From NCBI GenBank assembly GCA_013397455.1, contig VYZB01000291.1:270430-334429 (forward strand): a stretch of 64,000 nucleotides of DNA, read 5' to 3'. The stretch is from Crotophaga sulcirostris. Lineage: Eukaryota > Chordata > Aves > Cuculiformes > Crotophagidae. Below, in pieces: positions 47,410 through 59,684 of the stretch. The position numbers and the translations under genes are program-made. Every line of letters begins with the position of its first letter. The first letter of the stretch is position 1. The notes under the pieces are model-generated. The model saw nothing but the letters and a program-made list of their open reading frames with translations, ran no database searches and was not told where the DNA came from.

Positions 47410-50400
47410 AAAAATGTATTTCAGATTCTGCCTCTACAATTTATAAAAACCTTGACCTGAATTGGGACAAGTAGGTTCTCTGACTTACAGCAGCACACAT
47501 GTTGACATAAAACTGGAATAATTTAATGGGGCAGGTCTTAGTGTTTTAATTAGATAGTTCAAAACTACCTCTTTATTCTTTCACATAAAGTTAGACTTGA
47601 AGCAGATAATCAAAATTTATTTATGCATGCACTCAAACAAGACAGCATTGTAACTGAGAGAGCTTAAAGTTTCGTGTTTAAAAAAAAAAAGCAACAATGT
47701 TATTTGGGAAATGAAGTCATCTGCAGAAAAAATACCAACACAACAACAAAGCAGTCTTCCAATTCCTGTGTTTTTGGGTTACAGCATGCCATCTTTAGTA
47801 TTTATTTCCCTAAGAGCTTGCCTTTTTTAACAGATGTATACTCCTTTCATCGGTGTTTATTTAAAATCCTGCCAATATATTTGAAATCAGTACATAGTGA
47901 ATGTTGATGCACCACCTTGCCTAATTGACTTAGCTGGAAAATAAACAGTGAAAGGCTATTTTAGCAACAAACTGGTTGATACAGCTACTCATCCACTACC
48001 TTTATCTATGTACCACACAAGCAGACAAGGACTAGTACCCGATAGCACAGACAGGAGTTTGCTACACATTTTCTGCAGGTTTTAGCATTTTAAGGACAAA
48101 TTTGGTATTGGCACCACTGTCATTCTTTGAATCAGAAGAATAAAATACCTATCGCTGGTACCTTAAAAACTTGATAGTATCCATAAGATTCCATCAGAAC
48201 TGTGAGAGCTTATTAAAAGTTTTTATTTAAAAACAATAGGTTCCTGAATATTCAGAGTAAATAAGGATTATAAGGCTATTCACGCAATGTGAATAATTTG
48301 CTGCTAGTAATATTGACACTCAATCTGTCTGCAAAATGTCTCTGTTAGCAAGAAACAATCACATTAGGAGGTGTTAGGAAGACTTTTCAGTGTAGAGGCA
48401 GAATGAGAAGCAGTTAAAAACTGATTGGAAAATGTATTTGAAGTTTGATAAAAATTTTCTGCCTTTGTAATAGGAAATATTAAAAAGTAAATAATAGTAT
48501 ATTATTACAGAGAAAAATGTTTTGTTCTAGTTTTACTTTTTTATTTTTATGTTTAAATATGGGTTTGTTTATGAAAAGAGACCCAAGTTGGAACATACTG
48601 GCAAAAAAAGGCAGAGAAATAAAGGGCTCCCACAAAAAAAATGAGAAGATAACATCCTGAGCATGCAATGGTGCTGATGACTCAGCTGGGACATGAGGAA
48701 GCTGGATGCAGTTGGTTAGATAGAATAGAGGAGGAAGGGCATTAACAGGAAGGCATAAAGGGGTCTTAATGAAATTGATATTTCAGTTTCATGTAGGATA
48801 TGCTCTTTCCTCACAAATCTTAGTTCTGACATGATCTTTTGTTCATCTTTTCACCAAACAAAGTGATTATTCCTGGGAAAATATTTAGCAGATGAAAATG
48901 ACCATTTTCATTTGAGTTCAGTTAGGAACAGATATATCTTTTTGAATGAATACTTCCGGGGTTTTGCATTAAAGATTTTCTATCACATATTTCAGAAGTT
49001 AATATTTATTTTTGTTAATTTAGCACAAAGGTTACTTTTCTGAAGCTATTTTTGAACTCTGATCCATCATACCAGGGTATTAAATGACTACAGATTTTTG
49101 CCATTGATGTAAAAGTGTCTTAATGTATTTATGCTACCTATGTGCTTTATTAGAGTAGGATTTTTATACCCTATCCTTAAAAAAGGATATAAAAATAATA
49201 CAATGACAAAATATGTCTTTGGTCAAGAGAAATTTTTAATATTAAAACAGTAAATTGAGACGAATGAAGTAAAGAAGAGCCATTGGAACAGACTTGATAT
49301 GAAAGAACTTGATTATGTTGGAATACTTAATGTATTTAAACAAAAAAGTTTTCTATGTGTTGTTGATTGTGGCTCAGATTATTTTTGCAACCATTTTCTT
49401 CGGATTTTACTTTTTATTACTTCTCCTAAGAAAAATTTTCATTTTTAAACTTGTCTTGAAGTGTACAGACAGTTTAGGTGGGGTTTTTTGTTTGGTTGGT
49501 TTTTTTAATTCTCCAGTTTGCATAATCTGGATTTGTGTACTGTCTACTTGCTCACAGATACCATTCATACTATACTCTTACTACAGTGAATTAGGACATT
49601 TTTAACGGTTGCTCATGTTAGATACTCTGAGATAATATTGTCAGACAAAATAAAATACATGTCTTGGAGTGTCATTTCTAAACCATACTGATAATTAGCC
49701 ACTAGCTAATAGCTAATAGACTTACTGTGTGCATTACATACATGTTAAAAGGGAAGAATCAGAAGGAAAGGAGGAAATCTGTACTCTTAATATCAGTTTT
49801 CTAGAGCTAAGAATTGAGACAGCATAGTCAAAGCTCAAAAAGCTTTCCTAATTGTAAGCTAAAAGGCAGGAAACTCTTGTTTTGAGCTAACAAGAGGTAT
49901 AGAAAGCTTTGCTGAACAGAATGACACTCCTGAACAGCTTAAATTTACGATCATCACATGAGTAAATCTCCCATTGATTTTGAGCCGAAATAGCTCAGAG
50001 CTTGTGGCTTCAGAGCCACCTCCACTGAGCTGAACGGTGGCTCTTAAGATACACTTGTGTGTGAAACTTGCTTCGAACACATGGGCATGTTGTGGCCAGA
50101 TAGGAGAAAATTGGATCACATCAGGAAATGACCAGTGCAAGAGGAGGTTACGAGTTTATTAACCTGATGAATAAAAAAGTAAATATTTGGTGTAAAACCT
50201 GTCAGAGATTGCACTTGTAAAACTTCTAATTCAGCTATTTCCTCTTATAGCTGTCAAAATAGGTCTGGGATAAGTTAATACAATATTACACATTTCAGAA
50301 GCTTTTGCTCTAACCTGAAGTTCAATAATTTTTTTCTAGCAAGTTTTTTCCTTCCTCACCAGCTTGTCTCATCAGCAGCCTACCTTTATGTCTTCAGACT

Positions 50401-51060
50401 GGCTTCTCAACTGTTTATTTGCATAGCTATGATCTTTGCTCTGTGCTTTCAAAAAGCTTTCAAAATTCTTAAATCCGATTCTTAAAACAATAGCAACCTG
50501 GTGGGCTAAATGCCACGTGGATAATTACTGATGCACTTAAGGGAAGAGTTTTGCTCATGCACTGGAGTCTCATTGGTGTCTCTGCAGCTTGTCTCCACAG
50601 TTTAATAGCATTTCTGGAGAAGGCTAGAGGGAGAATTGTAGCCCTGATACAGATTTCAACTCAAGGAGGCAATAGGTAGAAAAGTAAAGCAAATGAGCAC
50701 CAGAGAACAGCTACTCCACACCTTTGGTATCCTCACATGAGTCAAAGGACAGCATTTTGCTATGAAAACTGAGGATATTGGATAATATTTGCCTGCAATA
50801 TTTTCAGCACGGAGGAAGAAAAAATAATCGCTGGAGAAAATTTTTTCATTTAAAACCAAGCACATCATATTAAATGGTTCTGTAGTCTCTCCCTTTCTCT
50901 CACTTTTTGCCCTCTAGATGAAGAAGGATTTATCTCATACATTTCAAAAAAAAGTCACCTCTCTGTAACCTACAGTTAATTCAGTCAAGGCTTAGCGTAA
51001 ATAATCAGTATGGAAAACACCAATTGGCTTTGAAGAGCCCCTGGATTTAGAAGGAATACA
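47410..51060. other. Unique noncoding DNA, no gene recognised
   Basis: Very AT-rich, especially 48.2-49.8 kb. Simple runs include an A run at about 47680-47690. A 98-codon open frame at 49309-49605 is hydrophobic only because the DNA is T-rich. No exon, RNA gene or repeat family was recognised. Confidence 0.55.
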
Positions 51061-51510
51061 CTGCTCATGCCTGTGGAACTCCTCTGGGAAGCAAAGAAAG
51101 GAGAATGTGTCTTGATTTACACTGCCCTATTTCTTGGATCTGCCAGACTCTCTGCTCTGTCCACTTCACTACCATCAGATGCTGTGAGACAAGCATATGG
51201 TGTTTACTTCTCTGACTGACATCTCTCTGGTTTTCCTCACTCCTCGAGAGAATCCTCTCTTGCCAAGTCAATTTGCAAGGGCTTGAACGTAGCCATGGCC
51301 CTCTGGTCAGGATCCAAACTATTCCTCATTTTCCCTTGGCAAATGTCAGTAGAGGACGATTTCCCTCCTCCCTGCAAAACCAGAGTTTCAAGGAGGAAAG
51401 CTCAGATCCAAAGAACAGCCTGGCCCTGCGTGTCCTTCTGTACCTCATTCATTTGGGGCCATGCAAAGATGCCACCCAGACACAGCAGTAGCTCCTTGTG
51501 CTGCCCCTGT

Positions 51511-51537
51511 GGGTGGGGAGGCTGGGGGCTGGCAGGG
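51511..51537 (+). other. G-quadruplex-capable run
   Basis: Four G-runs (GGG, GGGG, GGGGG, GGG) are separated by loops of 1, 5 and 6 bases, fitting the standard G3+N1-7 rule. It lies in a locally GC-rich patch (about 51400-51620) surrounded by AT-rich DNA. The fold would form on the plus strand. No promoter or exon is evident next to it. Confidence 0.6.
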
Positions 51538-51659
51538 AGTGTAGCAGCCTGGGTCCCAGGTGAAGGACAGCTAGGAAAGCCTTGCAAAGGGCTGCAGGCA
51601 GCCACTGGCACTGCTGCTACAGTTGATGAAGACTGAAATGAAGAAATAGTGCCAAGGCA

Positions 51660-54600
51660 AGTATTTGCATTTGCTGTAGGTTATGAAGCTTAAATGGAGT
51701 TTGGGTTTGGAGTGCTGTTAATATTCCAGGGAGTTGTCCCTCCTTAGTTAGACGCAAGCTGGACATGTTTTGGGATGAAAATTAAAAGAAAAAGAACTCT
51801 GGACTCCTTCGAAATTGACTTCTTGTTCTTTATTCCTTTTCTTTTTATGCTCCTATCTTCTCCCTCCAACACTTTGATCTGGTGGCAATGGCATCTTTAA
51901 CACTCTTATCAGGTTCCATGTTCTTGGCTGTCCTTTTGAAGTGTGATTTCCTGTGTCTAGTGGTCCAGAAAGGATACTGGGCAGCACAGATTTCCTGTCG
52001 TTTTTCCTCTGTATCTACAAGTTTGCTTTGCTTTCCTTCCTGTTTTTCTGTTTCATTTGTTTGTGCTTCCCTTTGCTGTCCAAACCTGCCTCTTTCCCTC
52101 AGGCAGGTTTCCCCCCACCCATAGATCATTATCACTCATCTATTTTTCTTTTCCATCACCTCAGAGTGATCTTTCCTTTTTCCTACTGTGCCTCATCCTT
52201 TCTATCCTTCCTTCCTTCTTCTTTCATCTGTTTCTTAAGCTTTTTTCCCCAACTCTCTAGTTTGGACTCATGTTTTCTGGTCTCTCTGTTTTTTGGACTT
52301 GTCTTAGACCCTTGACTGAACTGGAGAAAAGCCTTAAAATGAACCTGATGATCTTTTGGGATTTTGCCCAAAGCATACTGGAGTCAGAAGCAACACTAAC
52401 TGATCCAATGGGCTTTAGGGTGAACTCCCTGTTGTTGTATCTCCTGAACATTTGCTAATCTTTCCAACTCTCTTCTGATGGCAGTTTGCAATCTTTGTCA
52501 TGTTATTATTTTGAAGGAAGATCTTCATGGAAAGATTATTTTTTCTTATTAAGAACAAGAAGGCTCTGAAGAGATATTTAGCTTTCACAACCAGTAAATG
52601 CAATCCCATATTTCACTACAGGCTCCAAATCTGTGTTGGGATTTTCCAAATCTATGATGTATGAAATGATTCAGATGGTAAAACATTATTCAGGGGCTTC
52701 CCAATTATTCCCACAATACTTGTTTGGGAGACTGAGTAGTGCTGAGGCTGTTTTCTCTGCTTTTAAGCAGGTTTTTACTTTCCATGGGGAGGTGATTGTT
52801 CAGTTAAAAAACCCGCAGCCCTGACTTTGGGCTTTCTCATGCACCAGCGCTATCTGAGTGCATCCAGGCACAGGAGGAGTGAGGAAAACTTAATTTCAGC
52901 CACAATGCTGATATTTGGTAAATGAGTGGTTTTACGGTGCTTCATGCAGCTCTGTTATTTATTTATTTATTCTTACAGATCCAGCACAGTGACTTAATGG
53001 GTGAGCTGGGCTATTGTATTAACTTCTCTATCCAGCTGGGCACAGATTTGCATCCTGCTGCCACTGGGCAGGATAGGATCTAAGCTTGCTTGCTGGGTAC
53101 GGTGTAGCTCTCATACCCAGCTGAGCTGTAGCTTACCAGGGGATACTTCCCCTCTTGGAGATACAAATGGCAGCTGCTTTAGGCAATAGGAGATGGCCTT
53201 GGCACATCCCTGCTCTGTCAGGGAACATACTGTACTTCGCTCTCACCAGATGCTCATGGTGTGTTATCATCCCATTTTCACTCTAGGAATCATTGGCTGA
53301 AAAAGCACTAGTAAGGCAGGAGGGTGAAGTGGATACATATTTTATAACATGCGTTTATTGCAGCCTTTAAAATCTGATCTGAATCAATATCTTCCTATCC
53401 TAAGAAGACTTTCTTCTGAACTTTCTGCATTATTTCATTCCAACAAACTGACATGCTTAATACCCTGAGTATATCAAGTCTTTGCTTCTTCCTTACCTTT
53501 AGAGAGAAATAAAAAAAGAGTGAATAATTCTGGAAAGTTTTTTTCATGTAATTATTAGTAAACTATAGAAACAAAAGTGCAAGAACAAGAAGGAAAAAAA
53601 GTGAAAAATAAAATCAGGGAAAAAAAAAGGACCAAATAAAATGGAAGAAAAACTTCTGATTTCAGCTTAAATTTCTTCCTTCCTTGGGCAGTTAGCAGAA
53701 CCCATGAGGAGTTATTCTCTAAAATAACGCAGTTAGCATGGAAGAAATTTGAAAGACTCTCTTTTAAATCAGAAGGTGGATTGCTGCCTGCTAAGGGTGT
53801 TTTCAGGCAGTGAGTCTCTTCTGTTGTTGTTGTAGCTGTGTAGCAGCGCAAGACAAAAGGGGACATTGCAGCTTTCCAGCTTTCAGGACTGGGGGCTGAG
53901 GAGGAAAGGAGAGAAGAGCATGATTGATGGAGTTCTGGTTGGCTTATAAAGGGCAGTCGGGAGTGCAGGGAAATAATCAGGGAAAAGGGCGTCCCGTACT
54001 GGCTCTCTCAGAGGGGAGAAATGAATCCTGCACCTCTGCATTATTAAGTTGTCAGGCGGGCTGATGATGAAAATCTGAAGGTCAGGCATAACAAGAAGCA
54101 CCTTATGGGGGGATCATGACCTTTCTGGAAGTGCTACACTCATGTTTATCTGCACCTAACCCTTATCCACAATTCTTCATTTGATAAGAACATTGGGAGA
54201 AGGGACAGGGAAGAAGGGAGGGAGAGGGAAGTCCTCATCATATGTATAAGCAGTGTGTGAAATTAGGCTTCCTGTGAAACTGATTGTGGATGCTCAATTC
54301 ACAGTGAAAGATAATAAACCAAAAGGACACACGAGGGATGCAGGCAGAAATTGTTCACTACAGTGGAACTCAATAAAGGGAACAAGAGCTTTCCTAAATG
54401 ACAAATTTGGTACAGCGGTGCTAAAATCAGGATTCTCCCTGGCACCACTGCAGCAATTTGCTCTCAGCTCTACCACTTTTTATTTACTTTGGAAGTCCTA
54501 ATAATGTTAGAGAGTGGCTTTTTCATCTATTTATTTATTTATTTCTCCCCAGCAATGTTTATTCTTTAACTGCTTACTTTAAACCAAAGAGTCAAGGTGA

Positions 54601-55150
54601 AGGACAATGAAACGTTAGATTCCAATTGATTTTTCCTCTTTAGTTTCCATATCAGAAATGAGTATAAATATAAATATATTCCAGGGTTAGATGTCCATCC
54701 TATGCGTGCCTTATTGACTGCTTTAATAAATGTCATGACCCCTTCTGCACGCGTGTGCACACACAAACTTACACATGCTAGCAATCAAATAGGTAGAGGC
54801 ATTGCTTGGATATAAATGCAGTAATGGTGGCAATTACACAGAAAATATTCCAAACCTAAATCTGCTCTTAGTATGTGCTAATAAGCTTTTTATTTCACCC
54901 CAATTTATAGCATCTTGATTTTGCTTTTCAAATCCATGAAGTATTTAAAGCATGACAAAGTACACTTGTGGAAATGTGAAGTCAAACAAGACTTCATAAT
55001 TATTGCAATATATTCACTTTTCTTGCATAATCCTTTAAATTAGCAATACAATATATCACCTCTACTGCCACTAGAGGCTAATGCACCTCTATTGAAAGCT
55101 ATGTTAAGGAAAATTATGTCCTACCTTGAAAAGGCACATAACCTTCCAAA
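51660..55150. other. Noncoding DNA with a long pyrimidine-rich stretch
   Basis: The plus strand is strongly pyrimidine-biased from about 52000 to 52260, including a CCTT-type run near 52205-52220. The bias produces overlapping Ser/Phe/Leu-rich open frames up to 120 codons, which I reject as genes. (ATTT)n runs occur at about 52957-52971 and 54529-54543. A 20-base alternating purine-pyrimidine tract with ACGCGT lies at 54746-54765. No supportable exon was found. Confidence 0.5.
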
Positions 55151-55168
55151 ATATTAAATGACAGTAGG

Positions 55169-55289
55169 TTCTGATCCTGTAATTCTTGCATACTCAAGTA
55201 GCCTCATTAGCCTTGATTTTCTTACATCAATGCACAATAACCTATTAACTTTAATGGATTTACTAATATACACTGATGTGAGATCAGAA
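55169..55289. repeat. Fossil palindromic DNA-transposon remnant
   Basis: TTCTGATC at 55169-55176 and its exact reverse complement GATCAGAA at 55282-55289 bound a 121-base segment. Inside, TACTCAAGTAGCCTCATTAG and TTTAATGGATTTACTAATAT, then ACACTGATGTGAGATCAGAA, resemble by memory the sauropsid palindromic repeat with 'caatggagttactccggatttacaccggtgtaagtgagatcagaatc'. Noncoding and worn; the termini are the best-kept part. Confidence 0.55.
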
Positions 55290-55689
55290 TCAATACTTTT
55301 GGGACATCTTATATAAGGATTACCAGACCAGCAGGAAAAGAAATATAATATACAAACCAATGAATACTTTTATTAGATGAATAGTATGATACTGGAACAC
55401 ATCAACTGCCTTTAAAATGACTCTTTAATGAAGAGGTGACACTGAAAAATACTATGTTGTCGATACGGCACATAATGAACCTTCTGTATCACATAAAAAT
55501 GAAAGAAAGGTTTTCTATTTCTATTGCTTAAGTGATCTAATCTATCTGATTTTACTCTTCTGGCTTTCCATGTGCTTCCTATGGCTGGGGTTTACAAACC
55601 ACTTTTGGTATCCTTCTAAAAAATAATAGCTAATAGCACCTGTGTATTGAATGGTGACTTTTACCTTCAAATCTAGTACTGATCCATAG

Positions 55690-55820
55690 TAGAGGCTGAT
55701 ACAATTTATTTCTGAGGAAACCAGGGCATGGGAAATGGAGTGAGGTGTCCAGAGTCACTGAGAACATTACTGATGGACCCCAGGTCATCTGCAATTGAAT
55801 CTGGTGGTCTCCTAATTTTT
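55690..55820 (-). mobile_element. MIR-type SINE fossil
   Basis: The plus strand shows TTATTTCTGAGGAAACCAGG, GGTGTCCAGAGTCACTGAGA, CTGATGGACCCCAGGTCATC, then TGGTGGTCTCC. These track the reverse complement of MIR ('ttttacagatgaggaaactgagg...cttgcccagagtcacacagc...actcgaacccaggtctcctgactcc'). Diverged and inactive, minus-strand orientation. The 5' limit is uncertain and may reach back to about 55620. Confidence 0.65.
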
Positions 55821-55829
55821 AATGTTTTT

Positions 55830-57185
55830 TCTTTAGGTAAAACAGTATTCTTTCAGAAGGGTGAAGTTGAATTTGGGTTTTGATCTAGGCTTTGGGACAG
55901 ATTTGATGGACTACAGTCATATGCCTTTGCTGAAGTCAGCAGAAGTCCTTGTAGAGCAAACAGTTATTTAGGGTGAACAAGGGCTGCAGAAGGCAGGTTG
56001 CATCTTAGCTCTATTGCAAATCCCTTTTGACTAGCAATATTTGCAGTAGGGTTTGAATGTGAAAGCCCACAGGGGTGTAAAAATTCACTTTGAAGGTCAT
56101 TGTGTGGGGAGATTTGCCTCCAAGCAACAAAGCCTATGAAACACTCCTGGTTTTCTTCACAATGGCAGTCTCTCAGCATTTCAAGGGAAATGGGAAATGC
56201 TAGGGGACTGGCCTTTACTTGGCCATTCCCAAAATTTGCCTTCCTAAGCAAACCTCTACATCCACTGTGATGTGATCACCATGGGAAAATAAATTTATCT
56301 CAGCTGATGTGTGTTGGCTCAGTAGTGTACTTGCTTCATCTGTATAATGTGAGCCTCACAAATCAGCATTTGGAAGTAAAAGCCAAATATATGGAACTGT
56401 GCAGAAATTTCACAACTTTGTCCTGTGCAGTTTCCTTGCATAGATTACTTCACTCTTTTCTGTGGTGGGAGTTCCAGATTTTGCTAACCAGTCCCCATTT
56501 CCATGAACTTAAGCATCTGTAAAACTTGTGAAGTTTTTATTAACTTTTGTGACTTTTTTCCACTTCCTCCTGTCATCAAAATTGAAACTGATAGATGAGA
56601 CAGAGGCATGATCTCATAACATGGTTTGTTAGAAATGGAAGCTAATAGATAATCTGTTGGCCAAGTCAGATTTTCTTACAGATTTCACAATTGCATTCTT
56701 TTATATGTTCATATAAAACATTCTTTTTATTGCTTACCTTAAAATATCATACCAGATATTACTCAAAATCAGCTTCTTTTTTTTCCCCCTTTATGGTACC
56801 AGAATACATTGTAATGTTAATATTACTTAGTAAGGTTTTGACTGTCAGGTATCAATACTGGCAGTATTTTATGAAAAAATTGGAACCAATAAAACAGGAT
56901 AAGATACTGATGTTAGAAAAACCTACAACCAACCCATCCCCAAGTACAAAGAGTTTGATTTTATGTAGTGCCAAGAACAAAAGTAAAGAAAAAGGAAGGC
57001 TACATTATAGTTATTAGATGTGGCAAGTCCTGTGGTAGATCCTAAAACTAGTGAGTCTGAGCTAAGTAACAACAAATCCTTTTTCTTCACAGCATCCAGA
57101 AGAGTGAGTGATGATTTCCAGTTGAAGTCTTTTAAAATTAGATCTGGCTAGAACTCAATGGGCAAGTTTGCCTCACATAATGGAT
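55830..57185. other. Unique noncoding DNA, no gene recognised
   Basis: AT-rich with open frames of 108 codons or fewer, the longest (56691-57017) being a compositional artefact. The phrase GCTGAAGTCAGCAGAAGTCC at about 55930-55949 may be another tiny palindromic-repeat piece. No exon was recognised. Confidence 0.5.
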
Positions 57186-57193
57186 CATTTTTA

Positions 57194-57265
57194 GGCCAAA
57201 TGCAGCTTTCACTGAAGCTAATTGAAATATTTTCATTGACTTCAACAGATTTTGATTCAGGTGTC
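57194..57265. repeat. Fossil palindromic repeat remnant
   Basis: AGGCCAAATGCAGCTTTCAC, TGAAGCTAATTGAAATATTT, then TCATTGACTTCAACAGATTTTG. The centre is weakly self-complementary (TGAAGCTAATTGA against TCATTGACTTCA), and the ends resemble the 'ggccaaatcctgctc...gaagtcaatgg' family of sauropsid palindromes recalled from memory. Noncoding. Confidence 0.4.
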
Positions 57266-58154
57266 ACTATCTAGTAAGCTATATAAATTTCTGAAAAATC
57301 AAGGAAAGGGCATTTATGTGATTATTTGTAGTTGCTTTGAAGCTCTTTTAGGCATCATAAAAGTGAGCTCAATGTTTTGTTTAAAGCTGAAGTTTTATGG
57401 CCTGTTAGTCAACAAGGTGGACTGAAACTTTTTATACTGCTCCAAAAAATACTAGATACATTTAAAAATAGCTCCTGAGAAAGGAGGGCCATCTACCATT
57501 TCCACTGTCATTTTTCAGCTGCACAAAGCTGCTTTAGTGATGACTGTTTTTACTTTGTTTACAAAGCCTACATCTTAAGGTGCAATAATCTCCTAAACTC
57601 AATGCAAATCTCAGAAGGCTGAAAGCTGGCACAGGAGATGCCAACCCAGGTGTGGTGCACTCTTCAAAAGCAGCATGGAAGTCATGGCTGCATTACAGGG
57701 TGGTAGTTGCATACACAGCACTTGCCCAAGCTGCAGCTAAAAATGGCTTAACATCAAAACACGTCAGTTTACAAGCAGGCAGTTAATCCTTCATATGGGC
57801 CAGGTGCCTGTTGTGAATAAGAAGAGACCAGCCTGAGGGAGAAGACTGTTATTTCCTTATCCATTTCTTTCACAAAGTAAATAAAGAAAAACTCCATCAC
57901 TTCCTTGTTTCCTTTTTTCAATTCTTGAATCTCTTCATCTCCAGCCTTTCTATTACTCATGCCAGTCCATTTCTTTGCTCTCAAAATCTTTTCTGTTGTT
58001 GGTGTTCACACCTGTGTGGTTACTGCTAGTTTAACTTTTCAAGGAGTCAGCAACTGCTGTTTTTGTTATGCTGCTTGTTACAGAGGTTTCTTGTACACTG
58101 TGGTCTCAGCCCTGGAAACCTGCGGCCTTGATTTTAGTTTTGGTTGTTTTGTGA

Positions 58155-58687
58155 GGTACTTGGTGCTGTTGAGGCTGCACCTTGAATCCTGTGTTCAGTT
58201 TGGGGCCCCTCACTACAAGAAGGACACTGAGGTGCTGGAGTGTGCCCAGAGAAAGGCAATGAAGTCGGTGAAGGGTTTGGAGCACAAGTGTTAAGAGGAT
58301 GACTGAGAGAACTAGGATTGTTCATCTGGAGAAAAGGAGGCTGAGAGAAGATCTTATCTCTCTTTACAACTACCTGAAAGGAGGTTGTAGTTAGATGGGG
58401 TCAGTCTCTTCTCCCAAATAACAAGCATAGGACAAGAGGATACGGCCTCAGTTTGCACCAGAGGAGGTTTAAACTGGATATTAGGAAATATTTATTTACT
58501 GAAAGGGTCGTCAAGCACTGAAACAGGCTGCCAGGGAAGTGGTTGAGTCACCATCCCTGGAGATATTTAAAAGACATGTAGATGTGGTGGGACATGGTTT
58601 AGTGGTGGAGTTGGCAGTGCTAGGTTAAGGGTTGGACTCGATGATCTTAATGGTCTTTTCCAGACTAAATGATTTTATGATTCTATT
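58155..58687 (+). mobile_element. CR1 LINE, 5'-truncated 3' end (copy 2)
   Basis: About 530 bp of CR1 in plus orientation. The first part is the very C-terminal coding tail of the CR1 ORF2 reverse-transcriptase polyprotein: from 58190 the frame reads [17 protein letters not shown], then GLEHK, and hits a stop at 58294. The rest runs through GGAGAAAAGGAGGCTGAGAG, CTACCTGAAAGGAGGTTGTA, GATAAC-type middle parts, CATCCCTGGAGATATTTAAA, GGTTGGACTCGATGATCTTA, and ends ATGATTTTATGATTCTAT, the usual CR1 tail octamer type. The premature stop and truncation make it inactive. It is longer than copy 1 and has a different tail, so the two are independent insertions. Confidence 0.95.
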
Positions 58688-58709
58688 TTTAACTGTGACA
58701 TTTTTTTCC

Positions 58710-58800
58710 TCATGCCAATTCTGAGATGAAACTACTCAAAGCCACAGATCCAGTCAGGGGCAGTGCTGGGATTAGAATTTGATGTCAATGCCATACCAAT
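58710..58800 (-). mobile_element. MIR-type SINE fossil beside CR1
   Basis: The plus strand reads CTGAGATGAAACTACTCAAA, GCCACAGATCCAGTCAGGGG, CAGTGCTGGGATTAGAATTT. This is like the MIR reverse complement ('gatgaggaaactgagg...ccacacagctagtcagtggcagagctgggattagaaccc'). It begins only about 25 bases after the CR1 tail, so the CR1 may have landed in or next to an older SINE. Confidence 0.55.
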
Positions 58801-58804
58801 AGTG

Positions 58805-59680
58805 ATATAAATACAAAAGAGAGGGAATTTTGGGTTAGATATAAGCAAACATAAACAGTGACTACAGCAAAAACTACTTCAAAATCACACCCACTCCTTC
58901 AGAGCTTACTCATTAGAAACCTATCTGACTTTAGCCTCTGAGAAGAAGAACACTGGAATTTGTACAATAATGTGTTATGGAAGAAAATTAGTTGCTGGCC
59001 AACCATAAAGGGATGGAATACTTTAAACAGCAGTTTCATTATAATGATTTTACTGGGCATTATTTTACCATGGAAAGTCCTTTAAAATTAATGGGAATTG
59101 ATTTCAGTGGCCTTTGACATATTACTGAAAATAATACGGCAAAATACAACCTTTTCCCTCTTACTGCTACGTAAAGGCTTTAACTGGGAAAGCAGTTCAC
59201 AATGGTGCCCCCATGTAAGGCTTTATTCAAAAGATTTTACGCTTGATAACATCTGAGCCATAGGAGCTGTATGTGGGGTTTAGCATCTTAGCAGCTGCAA
59301 TTCTTAATCCTGATTCCGTTGCCTCCATATTAAAAGCTCCATGGTCACAGGACACCAGCTTTGGCCATGCTACATTGTCATTCATTCCTCCCCCCCAACA
59401 CGCGTGCCTGACCATATAGGAAAATGAGTTTACAACTGACTACGCCTATGGGACTCCCGGAGGGATACAATGTGAGAGCCTTTGCTAGTGGTGGATGGTC
59501 CTCAAAAGGTTTGAAAGTTTGGTAAGTACATCGTTAACCAAACTCTTTTGACCTTTATTCAGATTTGTTTTTGGAGAAGGGCAAAGGGTTGGGCCAATTC
59601 TTGTTTAACCCAACTGGCTTGTCCTTCTGTAGGCTGTAATTAATCACTAAATCGCTGCCATACTTTGTCTTGGAGGCTAG
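58805..59680. other. Unique noncoding DNA, no gene recognised
   Basis: AT-rich sequence without supportable gene. Short pieces such as TTAATGGGAATTGATTTCAG at about 59088-59107 recall palindromic repeat fossils but are too short to name. Confidence 0.5.
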
Positions 59681-59684
59681 GTTC

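Noticed and set aside
49309..49605. 98-codon frame with apparent transmembrane segments
   Set aside because: T-rich DNA encodes Phe/Leu/Ile by default; no initiation context or homology recognised.
51953..52315. Hydrophobic 120-codon frame resembling a membrane protein
   Set aside because: Ser/Phe/Leu richness is produced by the pyrimidine-rich DNA in any frame.
55071..55084. CTCF-like CCACTAGAGGCTA
   Set aside because: One base of the core is missing, which would disrupt zinc-finger register.
57959..58294. 111-codon frame as an independent gene
   Set aside because: Its C-terminal part is the degenerate end of CR1 ORF2; the rest is unrelated upstream sequence.
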